Below, one piece after another: positions 15,402 through 22,889 of a stretch of DNA of 24,683 bases (its first letter is position 1; each line of letters opens with the position of its first letter). Both the position numbers and the translations under genes were made by a program. The stretch comes from an uncultured Lachnospiraceae bacterium (GTDB lineage Bacteria > Bacillota > Clostridia > Lachnospirales > Lachnospiraceae), in contig CAJUOE010000123.1 in the NCBI GenBank assembly GCA_910587895.1, positions 1-24,683 of the forward strand, written 5' to 3'. The notes under the pieces were generated by a model that saw only the letters and a list, made by a program, of their open reading frames with translations, did not search any database and was not told the origin of the DNA.

Positions 15402-16622
15402 ATGAATAAAATATTAAATGAATATAATCAACTTTGTAGGGAATTTAACCAATATGAAAATAATGTAATACCTTTATGTGCCGCCGAAAACTATGTATCT
15501 GATTTTTGCATGAAACCGCTAATTTCTAATTTTGAAGGAAAATATTCCTTCACAGGATCCTCGGGAAATAATTCATTTATTGGTGGTGAATATGTAGAAA
15601 GGTTAAATAATTTGCTAAAAAGGCAATGCAAAATAATGTTTGGCGCTAACTACACCAACACAGAAACTTTGACAGGTATAAATTGCTTTACTGTGTGTGC
15701 AATGTCGCTTCTATCGGCAGCAGATATGGTTCTTGTTACAACCCCAGAACAAGGCGGACATGCGTCCATTCCAGTTATCCTTGATGCTATCGGAATTAGG
15801 TACGATCCTGTTCCATATGATTATTTAAACTACCAAATTGATTACACAAAATTGAACGAGCTATGTCAATCGCAAAAATATTCATACATAATTTTCTGTC
15901 AATCAGACGTTATTAATCCTCCGAATTTAGAGCAGATTAATATGCCTGAAAACATGGGAATTATTTATGATTCCACGCAGACACTTGGGTTGATAGCCAC
16001 AGGCGTTACTACCAATCCCCTATCAATATCTGATAATGTTATACTTATAGGCGGCAGTCATAAGACTCTTCCGGCACCATCCTGTGGAATAATAATGACT
16101 AATAATGAAATATATGCAAAAAAATTGCAAAAGCATATAACACCAGATTATTTAAGAAATACGCAGCCCAACCACAGCGCGGCTTTACTCTTATCACTGA
16201 TTGAGCAGGAGGAGTGTGGGTATGAATACCAAAAATTAATTGTTGATTCAGCTAATATGTTAGGGAGCGAGTTGTCGCATTTAGGATTCAACCTTGCAAA
16301 GCTAAACAGGACATCATTTACATTTACGCACCAACTCTTTCTCCTGATGAGCGAAGAAGAAACCGATACCTTTTACATGACGGCCAAACATTATAATATT
16401 ACTTTAAATAAAAAGCATAAAAAACTTTTTAACTATGACGGAATCAGACTTGGTACCCAGCAAATTGCACGTTATAATTGGAGTAACTCAGAAATTAAAA
16501 TACTAGCACAACTCTTATATTCCGTCAAAATTCAAAATGAAACCGAAATCAAGAGATTAAGAAGCAATTTGATTTCCCAGAAAATACCTCATTTTACATA
16601 TGAAGATATTTCTATAAAATAG
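15402..16622 (+). CDS. SHMT-like PLP-dependent enzyme, divergent
   Basis: A 406-residue fold-type I PLP enzyme of the serine hydroxymethyltransferase group. Matches to GlyA are E29 (CAAENYVS), H120 (QGGH, stacks on PLP), D190 (IIYDST, binds the pyridine nitrogen), K221 (GGSHKTLPAPSCG, Schiff-base Lys) and R349 (GIRLGTQQIAR, substrate carboxylate). Differences are Q193 in place of the GlyA His in the DxxH block, Phe in place of the YYGG Tyr (NSFIGGEYVE), and a changed THKTLRGPRGG loop. It should therefore act on an amino acid but probably not as housekeeping GlyA. ATG at 15402 follows AGAGGTG. It lies inside the invertible segment with no clear promoter of its own. Possible roles include aldol or transaldol chemistry on a small molecule or modified base; none can be assigned. 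Confidence 0.8.
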   Translation: MNKILNEYNQLCREFNQYENNVIPLCAAENYVSDFCMKPLISNFEGKYSFTGSSGNNSFIGGEYVERLNNLLKRQCKIMFGANYTNTETLTGINCFTVCAMSLLSAADMVLVTTPEQGGHASIPVILDAIGIRYDPVPYDYLNYQIDYTKLNELCQSQKYSYIIFCQSDVINPPNLEQINMPENMGIIYDSTQTLGLIATGVTTNPLSISDNVILIGGSHKTLPAPSCGIIMTNNEIYAKKLQKHITPDYLRNTQPNHSAALLLSLIEQEECGYEYQKLIVDSANMLGSELSHLGFNLAKLNRTSFTFTHQLFLLMSEEETDTFYMTAKHYNITLNKKHKKLFNYDGIRLGTQQIARYNWSNSEIKILAQLLYSVKIQNETEIKRLRSNLISQKIPHFTYEDISIK

Positions 16623-18369
16623 GCATTATCCTTGTGTCAATACAATTGATAATTTCACCAGCGTTAGGATCATTAATTTCAATATTATTGATTCTGTGGT
16701 ATACCTTATCAGCATATGCATTTTTTTGACACATTTGTACAATGGCTTCATTAGTAATAATATTAAAATTCACATCTGCTTTTTTAATGAATTTTATGTA
16801 ATATACCATTAAGTTCACCTGAATTATAATGTTGTTATCATGTGTAGTATTGAGACATTTTTTATAGGAAATAACGGCGTTGTCGTATTCTTTGTACATC
16901 CTATATATTTCGCCTTGAATAAAGTAAGCATTTGCAAGCAGACGATTATTTTCCGCACAATAAATATCAATAATTTCTTGAATATGTAAAATTAGATCAA
17001 CCATATCTGGATTATTACATGTATAAAATTCATATACAGGAGTATGTCGCATTAATTTATGCAACTCGGCTTCTGTATATTTTAAATCGCTATTTTCTGC
17101 ACAAATATAAAAGTCTTTATAGACATCAATAGATTTCTTGTCTGAAAAATTAACATGCAAATCATCAATAAAATATTTAGCAGCTAAAATGCCTAGTGAA
17201 TCCACCAATGCGGAATAGGATACTTCTTTTAAACTGTATAAAATATCCAATGCTTCGTTACAAGACCATAAATGTTTATAATAATGCGCCTTATGCAACT
17301 CTATTTCGTGGTTTTTATTATATGCTTGATAATTTGCTGTTTCAAGAGGCGACAATATATTTAAAGCTTCTGAATAATTATTTAACAAATGCATACAGTC
17401 AGAAAGCATCAGCAAATATTTATAGCTTATATCAATAAAACCGCTCATTGCCTCACGGTATTTTTGGCTAAAATTATCAAGTTTTTCTTTTGCGGTCTCA
17501 TAGTGTCCAACAAATAAATCAATCTGTATTTTATCCAATTCGATATCATATTCGGTTTTTGACCCTCTAGCAATATCTTTCAGCCATTTAATGCTATTTT
17601 GATCACTGAGCACTCCCGCTATGCGCCCTATATTTCCTCTAGTTAATTCAAATAGTTTGTCAAAATCTTCCTTAGTCAGTTGTTCAAGCTTAGGATATGT
17701 ACTTCGTAATTTAATGTGTAAAGTTTGCATGTTTTCAATATCAAATTCCGAAACATAATGTGATGAAAAGCCTGTTTCTTTTAATTCCTTCATCACATAT
17801 ACCATTTGAAAGTGATAGCGTTTTTGCTTACTGATAAGTTCTATTACATTAGTAACATTGTCAAAAATCAGAACATCCTTTGGTAGAATAATATTTGTAT
17901 TAAAGAAATTGTTTAATTTTTCCGCATCATAATTTTGCAAGTCTAAATAGAAAGCCCTTTTATACGGCATCTTGACGCCAGGCAAACGCAATGATTTATC
18001 TTTAGGATTGTTTATATAGTCGCATAAACGCATGGCAAGCCATGTTTTGCCACAAGTCTCCTCTCGTCCTCTAATTTCAATAATGTGATCTTGCGAAGAA
18101 AGCATTTCTAATACCTTTTCCAGATCATTTTTACGATCAGTAAACACATCACTGGTTAAACGATTTTTATTTCTGTTTATAATTAATATAGCATTTTTAA
18201 ATTCAGGTATTAGAGTATAAACTAATGGTATTAATGCTATCAAAATAATAAGGATATTGTCATTAATATCTCTGGCGTCTTGCATATTTATACTGAAATT
18301 AATGGCCACAAACCACACAATGGATACAGTATATACTAATATTAATTTTTTGTATGACCTAGCGCTCAT
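16612..18369 (-). CDS. Membrane-anchored P-loop NTPase with TPR-like tail
   Basis: A 585-residue protein. Two N-terminal membrane helices (about residues 9-26 and 38-55) are followed by a P-loop ATPase: Walker A GREETCGKT (G101-T109) and Walker B VLIFDN (D170), with a winged-helix-like stretch LTKEDFDKLFELTRGNIGRIAG near 240-260, an order seen in STAND/NB-ARC-like ATPases. From about residue 280 the chain is continuous helical repeats resembling TPRs, for example ANAYFIQGEIYRMYKEYDNA. ATG at 18369 follows GAGGAATGAATA. It may be a signal-sensing or defence-type switch protein; this is inference from architecture. In the present orientation it lies downstream of the outward promoter at 18553-18581. 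Its last 11 bases overlap the convergent PLP-enzyme gene. Confidence 0.75.
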   Translation of the reverse strand: MSARSYKKLILVYTVSIVWFVAINFSINMQDARDINDNILIILIALIPLVYTLIPEFKNAILIINRNKNRLTSDVFTDRKNDLEKVLEMLSSQDHIIEIRGREETCGKTWLAMRLCDYINNPKDKSLRLPGVKMPYKRAFYLDLQNYDAEKLNNFFNTNIILPKDVLIFDNVTNVIELISKQKRYHFQMVYVMKELKETGFSSHYVSEFDIENMQTLHIKLRSTYPKLEQLTKEDFDKLFELTRGNIGRIAGVLSDQNSIKWLKDIARGSKTEYDIELDKIQIDLFVGHYETAKEKLDNFSQKYREAMSGFIDISYKYLLMLSDCMHLLNNYSEALNILSPLETANYQAYNKNHEIELHKAHYYKHLWSCNEALDILYSLKEVSYSALVDSLGILAAKYFIDDLHVNFSDKKSIDVYKDFYICAENSDLKYTEAELHKLMRHTPVYEFYTCNNPDMVDLILHIQEIIDIYCAENNRLLANAYFIQGEIYRMYKEYDNAVISYKKCLNTTHDNNIIIQVNLMVYYIKFIKKADVNFNIITNEAIVQMCQKNAYADKVYHRINNIEINDPNAGEIINCIDTRIMPIL

Positions 18370-18420
18370 TATTCATTCCTCACAAGTCAGCATTTGAAAG
18401 ATATTATTGCATTATCCAAC

Positions 18421-18440
18421 AGATAACTCCTAATTATCCC
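18421..18440 (-). repeat. Right inverted repeat (recombinase core-site candidate)
   Basis: AGATAACTCCTAATTATCCC is the exact reverse complement of 15305-15324. The flanking bases differ, so identity is limited to the 20 bases. Confidence 0.85.
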
Positions 18441-18552
18441 ACCCTAATAAACCCCTTTTCTCTCTCATCCTGCATCCCCGCCACAAGCCAAAATAAACCC
18501 TTCCATCATCCCAAAAACACGCCGTTCGAGACCACGTTCCGTAGTCTCCTAT

Positions 18553-18581
18553 ACCATAACCCATTCCCAATCTTCTGTCAA
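18553..18581 (-). promoter_or_regulatory. Promoter reading into the invertible segment
   Basis: On the minus strand, a perfect TTGACA (-35, 18576-18581) is 17 bases from TATGGT (-10, 18553-18558). Predicted start is near 18546, giving about 106 bases of leader before the right inverted repeat. It lies outside the segment and points inward, so whichever gene lies next to the right repeat would be transcribed. Confidence 0.65.
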
Positions 18582-18686
18582 TATTTTACACTATAATATT
18601 GTAGAATTTTGTCATAATGTCTGCAATGTGAGAATCCGTTATGTCCTGATAGAAGTAAGTATAATAGGGGAAAACGCTATGCATTT

Positions 18687-19763
18687 ATGTCACTGTATAG
18701 ACAGAAGCAATTGCAGGAAGAAGAAAATACAATACCGGAACGCTCTATAACAAAATGGCATCTTGATTGTATGAAAGAATGCTCTAAGTCTGAGGCCTTT
18801 GAAATGGCTATAAGACATTATAGTTGTGTCAACGATGAGGTGGTCGTTTATTCCATCGGAAGAATAAGTGATGATTTATTCTTGAACCGGAAGATACACC
18901 ATCGTTCAATAGAGAACATTAAGACAGATATTATGGATACGTTTAAACATTCCTCCTATTTTTACCGATACTTGCAGGAAGACACCAGACCGATTGGTGA
19001 ATATACAAATTGTTTGATCGGCAGAGCAGCTCTATATCATGGAGACTCTTATGATGTTTTGCGGATGCTTGCTACCGAGAGTATAGACGGTGCTGTGACA
19101 TCACCGCCTTATTATAATGCAAAAACGTATTCGCAATGGAAAAATATATATTGCTATCTCTATGATATGTATAATATTTCAAGAGAAATCTACAGAATAT
19201 TGAAAAATGGCGCCGTGTACCTTTTTAACATATTTGACTATTTTGATAATGAGAACAATATTTCTCTATCTGCAATGGGCAATAAACGTATGATTTTAGG
19301 TGCATATATGATAGATATATTTCAGCGCATAAGATTTGAAATTGTGGGAAATATGGTCTGGAACAAAGGAGAAATCCAAGGAAACAGAAGCTTTAATCAA
19401 GGTAATCTAACGCCTTATTATCAAGCGCCGCTAAATTGCTGGGAACATATTATTATTCTTTCAAAAGGAAAGCCTGACAATAAATATTCAGGATTAGTTT
19501 CACAGATAAAAGACATAAGACCTGTCGTAAAAATGATAAAAGGAAAAAATGTTTTAGGACATGACGCGCCTTATCCGAATGACATTCCGGAATTAATCAT
19601 AAAATGCATGAAAGACAGTGATGTGGTATTAGACCCATTTCTTGGAAGTGGAACCACTGCCATTGTGGCTAATAGATACGGCATCAATTCTATTGGCATT
19701 GAAAAGAGTGATACTTATTATGAATTATGCAAAGAAAGAATATGGGAAGATATTCATGCGTAA
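18687..19763 (+). CDS. Orphan DNA methyltransferase, TSPPY type (N4-cytosine/N6-adenine)
   Basis: A 358-residue beta-class DNA amino-methyltransferase. The catalytic motif IV is TSPPYYN at 138-144, favouring N4-cytosine methylation. The SAM motif I is DPFLGSGTT at 316-324, after the catalytic motif as in the beta class. The first 115 residues are not a recognisable methyltransferase part and may aid target recognition. No cognate restriction enzyme is adjacent. The start is uncertain: AGGGG (18666-18670) suits an ATG at 18679 in another frame, which opens a 23-codon frame overlapping this start. M29 is a later alternative. It lies just outside the invertible segment and diverges from the promoter at 18553-18581, so inversion might influence it only indirectly. 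Confidence 0.88.
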   Translation: MSLYRQKQLQEEENTIPERSITKWHLDCMKECSKSEAFEMAIRHYSCVNDEVVVYSIGRISDDLFLNRKIHHRSIENIKTDIMDTFKHSSYFYRYLQEDTRPIGEYTNCLIGRAALYHGDSYDVLRMLATESIDGAVTSPPYYNAKTYSQWKNIYCYLYDMYNISREIYRILKNGAVYLFNIFDYFDNENNISLSAMGNKRMILGAYMIDIFQRIRFEIVGNMVWNKGEIQGNRSFNQGNLTPYYQAPLNCWEHIIILSKGKPDNKYSGLVSQIKDIRPVVKMIKGKNVLGHDAPYPNDIPELIIKCMKDSDVVLDPFLGSGTTAIVANRYGINSIGIEKSDTYYELCKERIWEDIHA

Positions 19764-19778
19764 GCCCTATTACCGCCC

Positions 19779-20345
19779 TCATTTGCAATTTTTCCGCGCT
19801 GACTGCCCCAACAGCTCAATCACCTTACTGCCAAGCACCAATAAAACCGTACAGCACAGCAGAAGCATCATAGAATTATCCTCTTTTATATAAAATAAAC
19901 CTGCCAGTATCATCAGCAGACTCAGAACCGTACAGACAATAAGAAGATATATTTCGTTCTTTTGCTTTCTATAATCTGCAAAAGCGGTAAAAACTGTGCC
20001 CGCCACTCCTAATACGGTCATAACCCCTATAAATTTCAGATCGGCCACCACAAATTTTACCGTCATAAGCGTCATGAAAAATACCAGACAGGATGCCAAA
20101 AAGCATTGCCAGTACTTTTTGAGATGCACACCGCCCAGATAAGAACGAAGTGGAATAAAAAAGGCAAAAAAGATAAGCCCTTCTTTCATCATCCCCATAC
20201 TCAGGCATATCAAAAAACTTGTAAAAACTGCTCCGCCAATCTCCAGCATTCTTACCAGTCCATACTGATAAATCTCCAGCATGGCACCATCTATCATATT
20301 TTCCCTAACCAGGATTTGCGCAATCTTATTTGCTATTTTTTCCAT
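19779..20345 (-). CDS. agrB: AgrB-like membrane peptidase for the autoinducer precursor
   Basis: A 188-residue integral membrane cysteine peptidase that removes the C-terminal tail of AgrD and forms the thiolactone. The catalytic pair is H74 and C81 in RSYLGGVHLKKYWQC, with the seven-residue spacing seen in Staphylococcus aureus AgrB. About five to six membrane helices are visible. The N-terminus EKIANKIAQILVRENMIDG matches clostridial AgrB starts, which supports ATG at 20345 although its ribosome binding site is weak. It is transcribed away from the other agr genes, from a promoter sharing a motif with that of agrD. Its stop lies 15 bases from the methyltransferase stop (convergent). Confidence 0.93.
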   Translation of the reverse strand: MEKIANKIAQILVRENMIDGAMLEIYQYGLVRMLEIGGAVFTSFLICLSMGMMKEGLIFFAFFIPLRSYLGGVHLKKYWQCFLASCLVFFMTLMTVKFVVADLKFIGVMTVLGVAGTVFTAFADYRKQKNEIYLLIVCTVLSLLMILAGLFYIKEDNSMMLLLCCTVLLVLGSKVIELLGQSARKNCK

Positions 20346-20400
20346 AGCTGCTACTGATATCCTTCCCGATTTTAAATGATTCTATTTACCATCATAGCAC

Positions 20401-20425
20401 ATTATACTACTATATGTAATAGAAT
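20401..20425 (-). promoter_or_regulatory. agrB promoter with shared agr motif
   Basis: Minus strand: ATTCTA (20420-20425), seven bases, TAGTAGTA (20405-20412) running into TATAAT (20401-20406). No good -35 hexamer is present, as expected for an activator-dependent promoter. The same ATTCTA...TAGTAGTA pair lies ahead of agrD. Confidence 0.5.
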
Positions 20426-20556
20426 TCATTTTCCGAATTGCAACAACAATTTGATATCAATTAATACAACTATAAACAATTACTTTTATAATTATATTAT
20501 TTATCACTCTGACAGGTTATATTAATAGCATAACTTATGATTCAGAGGTGAATGCC

Positions 20557-20751
20557 GTGTTTGTAATAAAGAAACCACATGCAAAAGCTAACGTCTCCAA
20601 AACCATCCGCTTTACAGAAGAATTGAACAACCGGATGATAGCCCTTGCACATGAAGAAGAAATTTCCTTTAATGAACTGGTAATCCAGTGCTGTCAGTAT
20701 GCACTGGATCATCGCCAAAAAGCTGGTCAGGAGGAACTCACGGATGATTAA
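20557..20751 (+). CDS. Small ribbon-helix-helix protein
   Basis: A 64-residue protein. SKTIRFTEELNNRMIALAHE begins a short strand (KTIRFT) and helix, then EEISFNELVIQCCQYALDH forms the second helix: the Arc/MetJ-type ribbon-helix-helix pattern of a DNA-binding dimer. The GTG at 20557 is chosen because AGAGGTGA lies about 6 bases upstream; an in-frame GTG at 20548 overlaps that site. It overlaps the agrA start by 8 bases, so it is translationally coupled and probably co-transcribed with agrA and agrC. A local regulator of the agr locus is plausible. This gene is not part of the classical agr operon. Confidence 0.75.
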   Translation: MFVIKKPHAKANVSKTIRFTEELNNRMIALAHEEEISFNELVIQCCQYALDHRQKAGQEELTDD

Positions 20752-21517
20752 CATTGCCATATGTGATGACGACAAAGCTTTTACAGGAATTGTCGAACGG
20801 CTTCTGCGGCAAATTGCTGCCGAACAAGGAGTGGAAGTCAACTGCGAAGTGTTCTTCGACGGTTCCGCCATTGTCAAAGCCGTTATGGAACAGCAAATGT
20901 GCTTCGATCTTATTTATCTGGATATCGAAATGCAATTCATGGATGGCATCCGCGCCGCGCTGGCCTTGCGGGAAGCAGAAATTCCCGCATTGCTCGTATA
21001 CGTATCAGTCCATGAAGAACACTTGAAAGAACTGTTTTACACAGAACCTTTCCGTTTCCTGTCGAAACCGATAGACGAGGCGGCTTTCCTCGAAGTATTC
21101 CTCTCCGCGCGCGAACGGATCAGACAGCGTACCGGGTACTTTACTTTTTCCTATAAGAAAACGCTGTATCGGATTCCATTTGACCAAATTACCTACTTTG
21201 AGAGTTGCCGGCGGATCATTACTATCCATTTACCACGATCGGATACGGATGCCTCAAATTTGCGACAGACCTGTTTCTACGCAAAAATGAACGATATTGA
21301 AAAGCAGGTAGCCTCCCTCAACGGACGCTTCCTGCGGGTACACCAATCTTTTCTCGTGAACTTTGGCTACATAAAGGCAATGTCCGCCACGGAAATTGAA
21401 ATGCTGGATGGCAAAATTATCCAGATCAGCGAAGACCGAAAGAAGTCCGCCATGACAAGGTTCATGGCATTGGCAGGTGTAAAAGGGGATAAAAATGAAA
21501 GAATCGTTATTTCTTGA
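20744..21517 (+). CDS. agrA: LytTR-family response regulator (AgrA-like)
   Basis: A 257-residue response regulator. The receiver domain shows the acidic cluster CDDD (residues 7-10), phosphoacceptor D60 (IYLDIEM), S/T position in VYVSVHEE and K108 (FLSKPID). The C-terminal LytTR domain (about 135-250) includes IPFDQITYFESCRRIITIH and FLRVHQSFLVNFGYI. AGGAGG lies 9 bases upstream of ATG 20744. It should bind direct-repeat sites near the agrB and agrD promoters once phosphorylated by the kinase encoded next, whose start it overlaps by 23 bases. Confidence 0.93.
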   Translation: MINIAICDDDKAFTGIVERLLRQIAAEQGVEVNCEVFFDGSAIVKAVMEQQMCFDLIYLDIEMQFMDGIRAALALREAEIPALLVYVSVHEEHLKELFYTEPFRFLSKPIDEAAFLEVFLSARERIRQRTGYFTFSYKKTLYRIPFDQITYFESCRRIITIHLPRSDTDASNLRQTCFYAKMNDIEKQVASLNGRFLRVHQSFLVNFGYIKAMSATEIEMLDGKIIQISEDRKKSAMTRFMALAGVKGDKNERIVIS

Positions 21518-22790
21518 TGTGCTGATGGTACTCTTTGCAGTACACATCATCCACACATATCTTGCTTCTTTCCGAAGGGAAGCGACACACCATAAGGCAT
21601 TCCGCTACGCCGCGTGGTCGCTTTACATCCTCTTTTTATATCTGATCATGTTCTCCAACTCAAGATATCCCTTGCTCACGCTCTTTGGCAACCTCATTCT
21701 GATGACGGTGCTCCTGTTCGCCTGTGGCTGTGGAGATATCAAGACAGCCCTATTCCGCTCCTGCATCTACCACACATCGCGAATGGTTGTAGAGGTGGCT
21801 ACCCAGAGTATCCTGCTGGCAACACTGGAGGGGGATCCGTTTGTCGTCGGAAATCTCATCTCCACAATCGCTATGTATATCATTGTCCAGATGTATAAAC
21901 GGTGGAAGGGACGCGATCTCACCACCCCACTTCCCTTCCGGTACTGGATCCGCCTCTTTTTGGTTCCCTGCTCCTCCATTTTCATCACACACTATGCTCA
22001 TGTAACTGCCCTGCACAACGGGGAAACAGCCTTTTTTTACATTTTATCCATCTTTATCATTCTGAACAACTACCTGATCTTCGATATCTACGATAAGATC
22101 AGCGCACAGACTTTCATGGAAAAACAGACGCAGGCCTATGAACAGGAAATCCGCCTCTGCGTCAGACAGGCGACTGAGCGGGAAGAAGCCTACCGCCAAA
22201 CCCGTATCCTGCGCCATGATCTGAAAGGCCGTCTGATTGCTCTGCGCGCATTGCTGGAAGCGGGGCAGATTGAGGAAACAAAAAGTGAAATAGGAAAAAT
22301 GCTTGATGAGAACAGTTTGAACAGACATGGCACCGCAGAAACGGGAAATCTGGCGCTGGACGCGCTGGTCAACTATAAGTACGCCGCCGCATCCGCGGAG
22401 GGCATACGGATGGTCTGCCAACTCGATGTACCAACAGAGCTTTTTGTCGAAGGCCCCGATCTGTGTATCATTTTGGAAAATCTTTTGAACAACGCTATGG
22501 AGGCCGTCCGACAGCTTACGGACGAAAAAGACAAGTGGATCAGTCTGTCGGTTCGTCTGGTAAAGGATGTCCTTCTTATCACTGTAGAAAATCCCTTCAA
22601 CGGTGCAGTTGCCTCAGACGGCAGCGGAAAACTCCGCAGCAGCAAAAGCGGCGACCACGGAATCGGCCTGTTATCAGTGAAACGGACGGCAGAAAAGTAT
22701 GCCGGTGAGATATCCATCCACCATGAGGGCGGCATATTTCAAGTATCCGCGTTGTTCTGCCGCCGGGAATTCTTACAGGAAACAACGTAA
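21495..22790 (+). CDS. agrC: AgrC-like sensor histidine kinase
   Basis: A 431-residue membrane kinase. About six hydrophobic helices fill residues 1-195, the autoinducer-sensing region. The dimerisation helix carries H241 in ILRHDLKGRL. The GHKL ATPase domain has the N box ILENLLNNAMEAV (about 326-338), and DHGIGLLSVKRTAEKY as the G box. AAGGGGAT precedes ATG 21495. It overlaps agrA by 23 bases and is followed within 100 bases by agrD, so the cognate ligand is encoded next door. Confidence 0.93.
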   Translation: MKESLFLDVLMVLFAVHIIHTYLASFRREATHHKAFRYAAWSLYILFLYLIMFSNSRYPLLTLFGNLILMTVLLFACGCGDIKTALFRSCIYHTSRMVVEVATQSILLATLEGDPFVVGNLISTIAMYIIVQMYKRWKGRDLTTPLPFRYWIRLFLVPCSSIFITHYAHVTALHNGETAFFYILSIFIILNNYLIFDIYDKISAQTFMEKQTQAYEQEIRLCVRQATEREEAYRQTRILRHDLKGRLIALRALLEAGQIEETKSEIGKMLDENSLNRHGTAETGNLALDALVNYKYAAASAEGIRMVCQLDVPTELFVEGPDLCIILENLLNNAMEAVRQLTDEKDKWISLSVRLVKDVLLITVENPFNGAVASDGSGKLRSSKSGDHGIGLLSVKRTAEKYAGEISIHHEGGIFQVSALFCRREFLQETT

Positions 22791-22829
22791 TTTTTACATT
22801 CTGTCGATATCGGAACAGATATAAGTTAT

Positions 22830-22850
22830 ATTCTACAATGTAGTAGTACT
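22830..22850 (+). promoter_or_regulatory. agrD promoter with shared agr motif
   Basis: ATTCTA (22830-22835), five bases, TAGTAGTA (22841-22848) followed by CTAAAG. It matches the element ahead of agrB in sequence and direction. The probable -10 is TACTAA (22846-22851). This suggests agrD has its own start apart from agrA-agrC read-through. Confidence 0.45.
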
Positions 22851-22889
22851 AAAGATAATACCAAATGTTTACGAATGGAGGAAATCACT

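Larger units (their letters stand above)
15305..18440. mobile_element. Probable invertible DNA segment (3.1 kb)
   Basis: Perfect 20-bp inverted repeats bound 3,096 bases. Inside are two convergent genes whose starts are 77 bases (left) and 51 bases (right) from the repeats, and whose 3' ends overlap by 11 bases. A tyrosine recombinase lies directly left. No target-site duplication is visible outside the repeats (GGGTGA on the left, ACCCTA on the right), which argues against a simple transposon. The interior is markedly more AT-rich than the flanking genes to the left. Confidence 0.65.
18370..18686. other. Control region between NTPase and methyltransferase genes
   Basis: This 317-base stretch has no protein gene. 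From left to right it holds the NTPase ribosome binding site, the right inverted repeat, a pyrimidine-rich stretch (18441-18520), a small hairpin on the minus-strand transcript (GAGACTAC with GTGGTCTC, about 18529-18549) followed by TTTTT, and a minus-strand promoter. An AT-rich zone follows (18580-18630) with TATAAT at 18660-18665 near the methyltransferase start. Confidence 0.55.

Noticed and set aside
15305..18440. Reading the inverted repeats as transposon ends
   Set aside because: No target-site duplication outside the repeats, no transposase inside, and each repeat has a recombinase-core symmetry next to a tyrosine recombinase.
18529..18549. Attenuator terminator in the leader of the switch promoter
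   Set aside because: The hairpin GAGACTAC/GTGGTCTC is followed by a T tract only after about ten bases, so it is not a convincing terminator.
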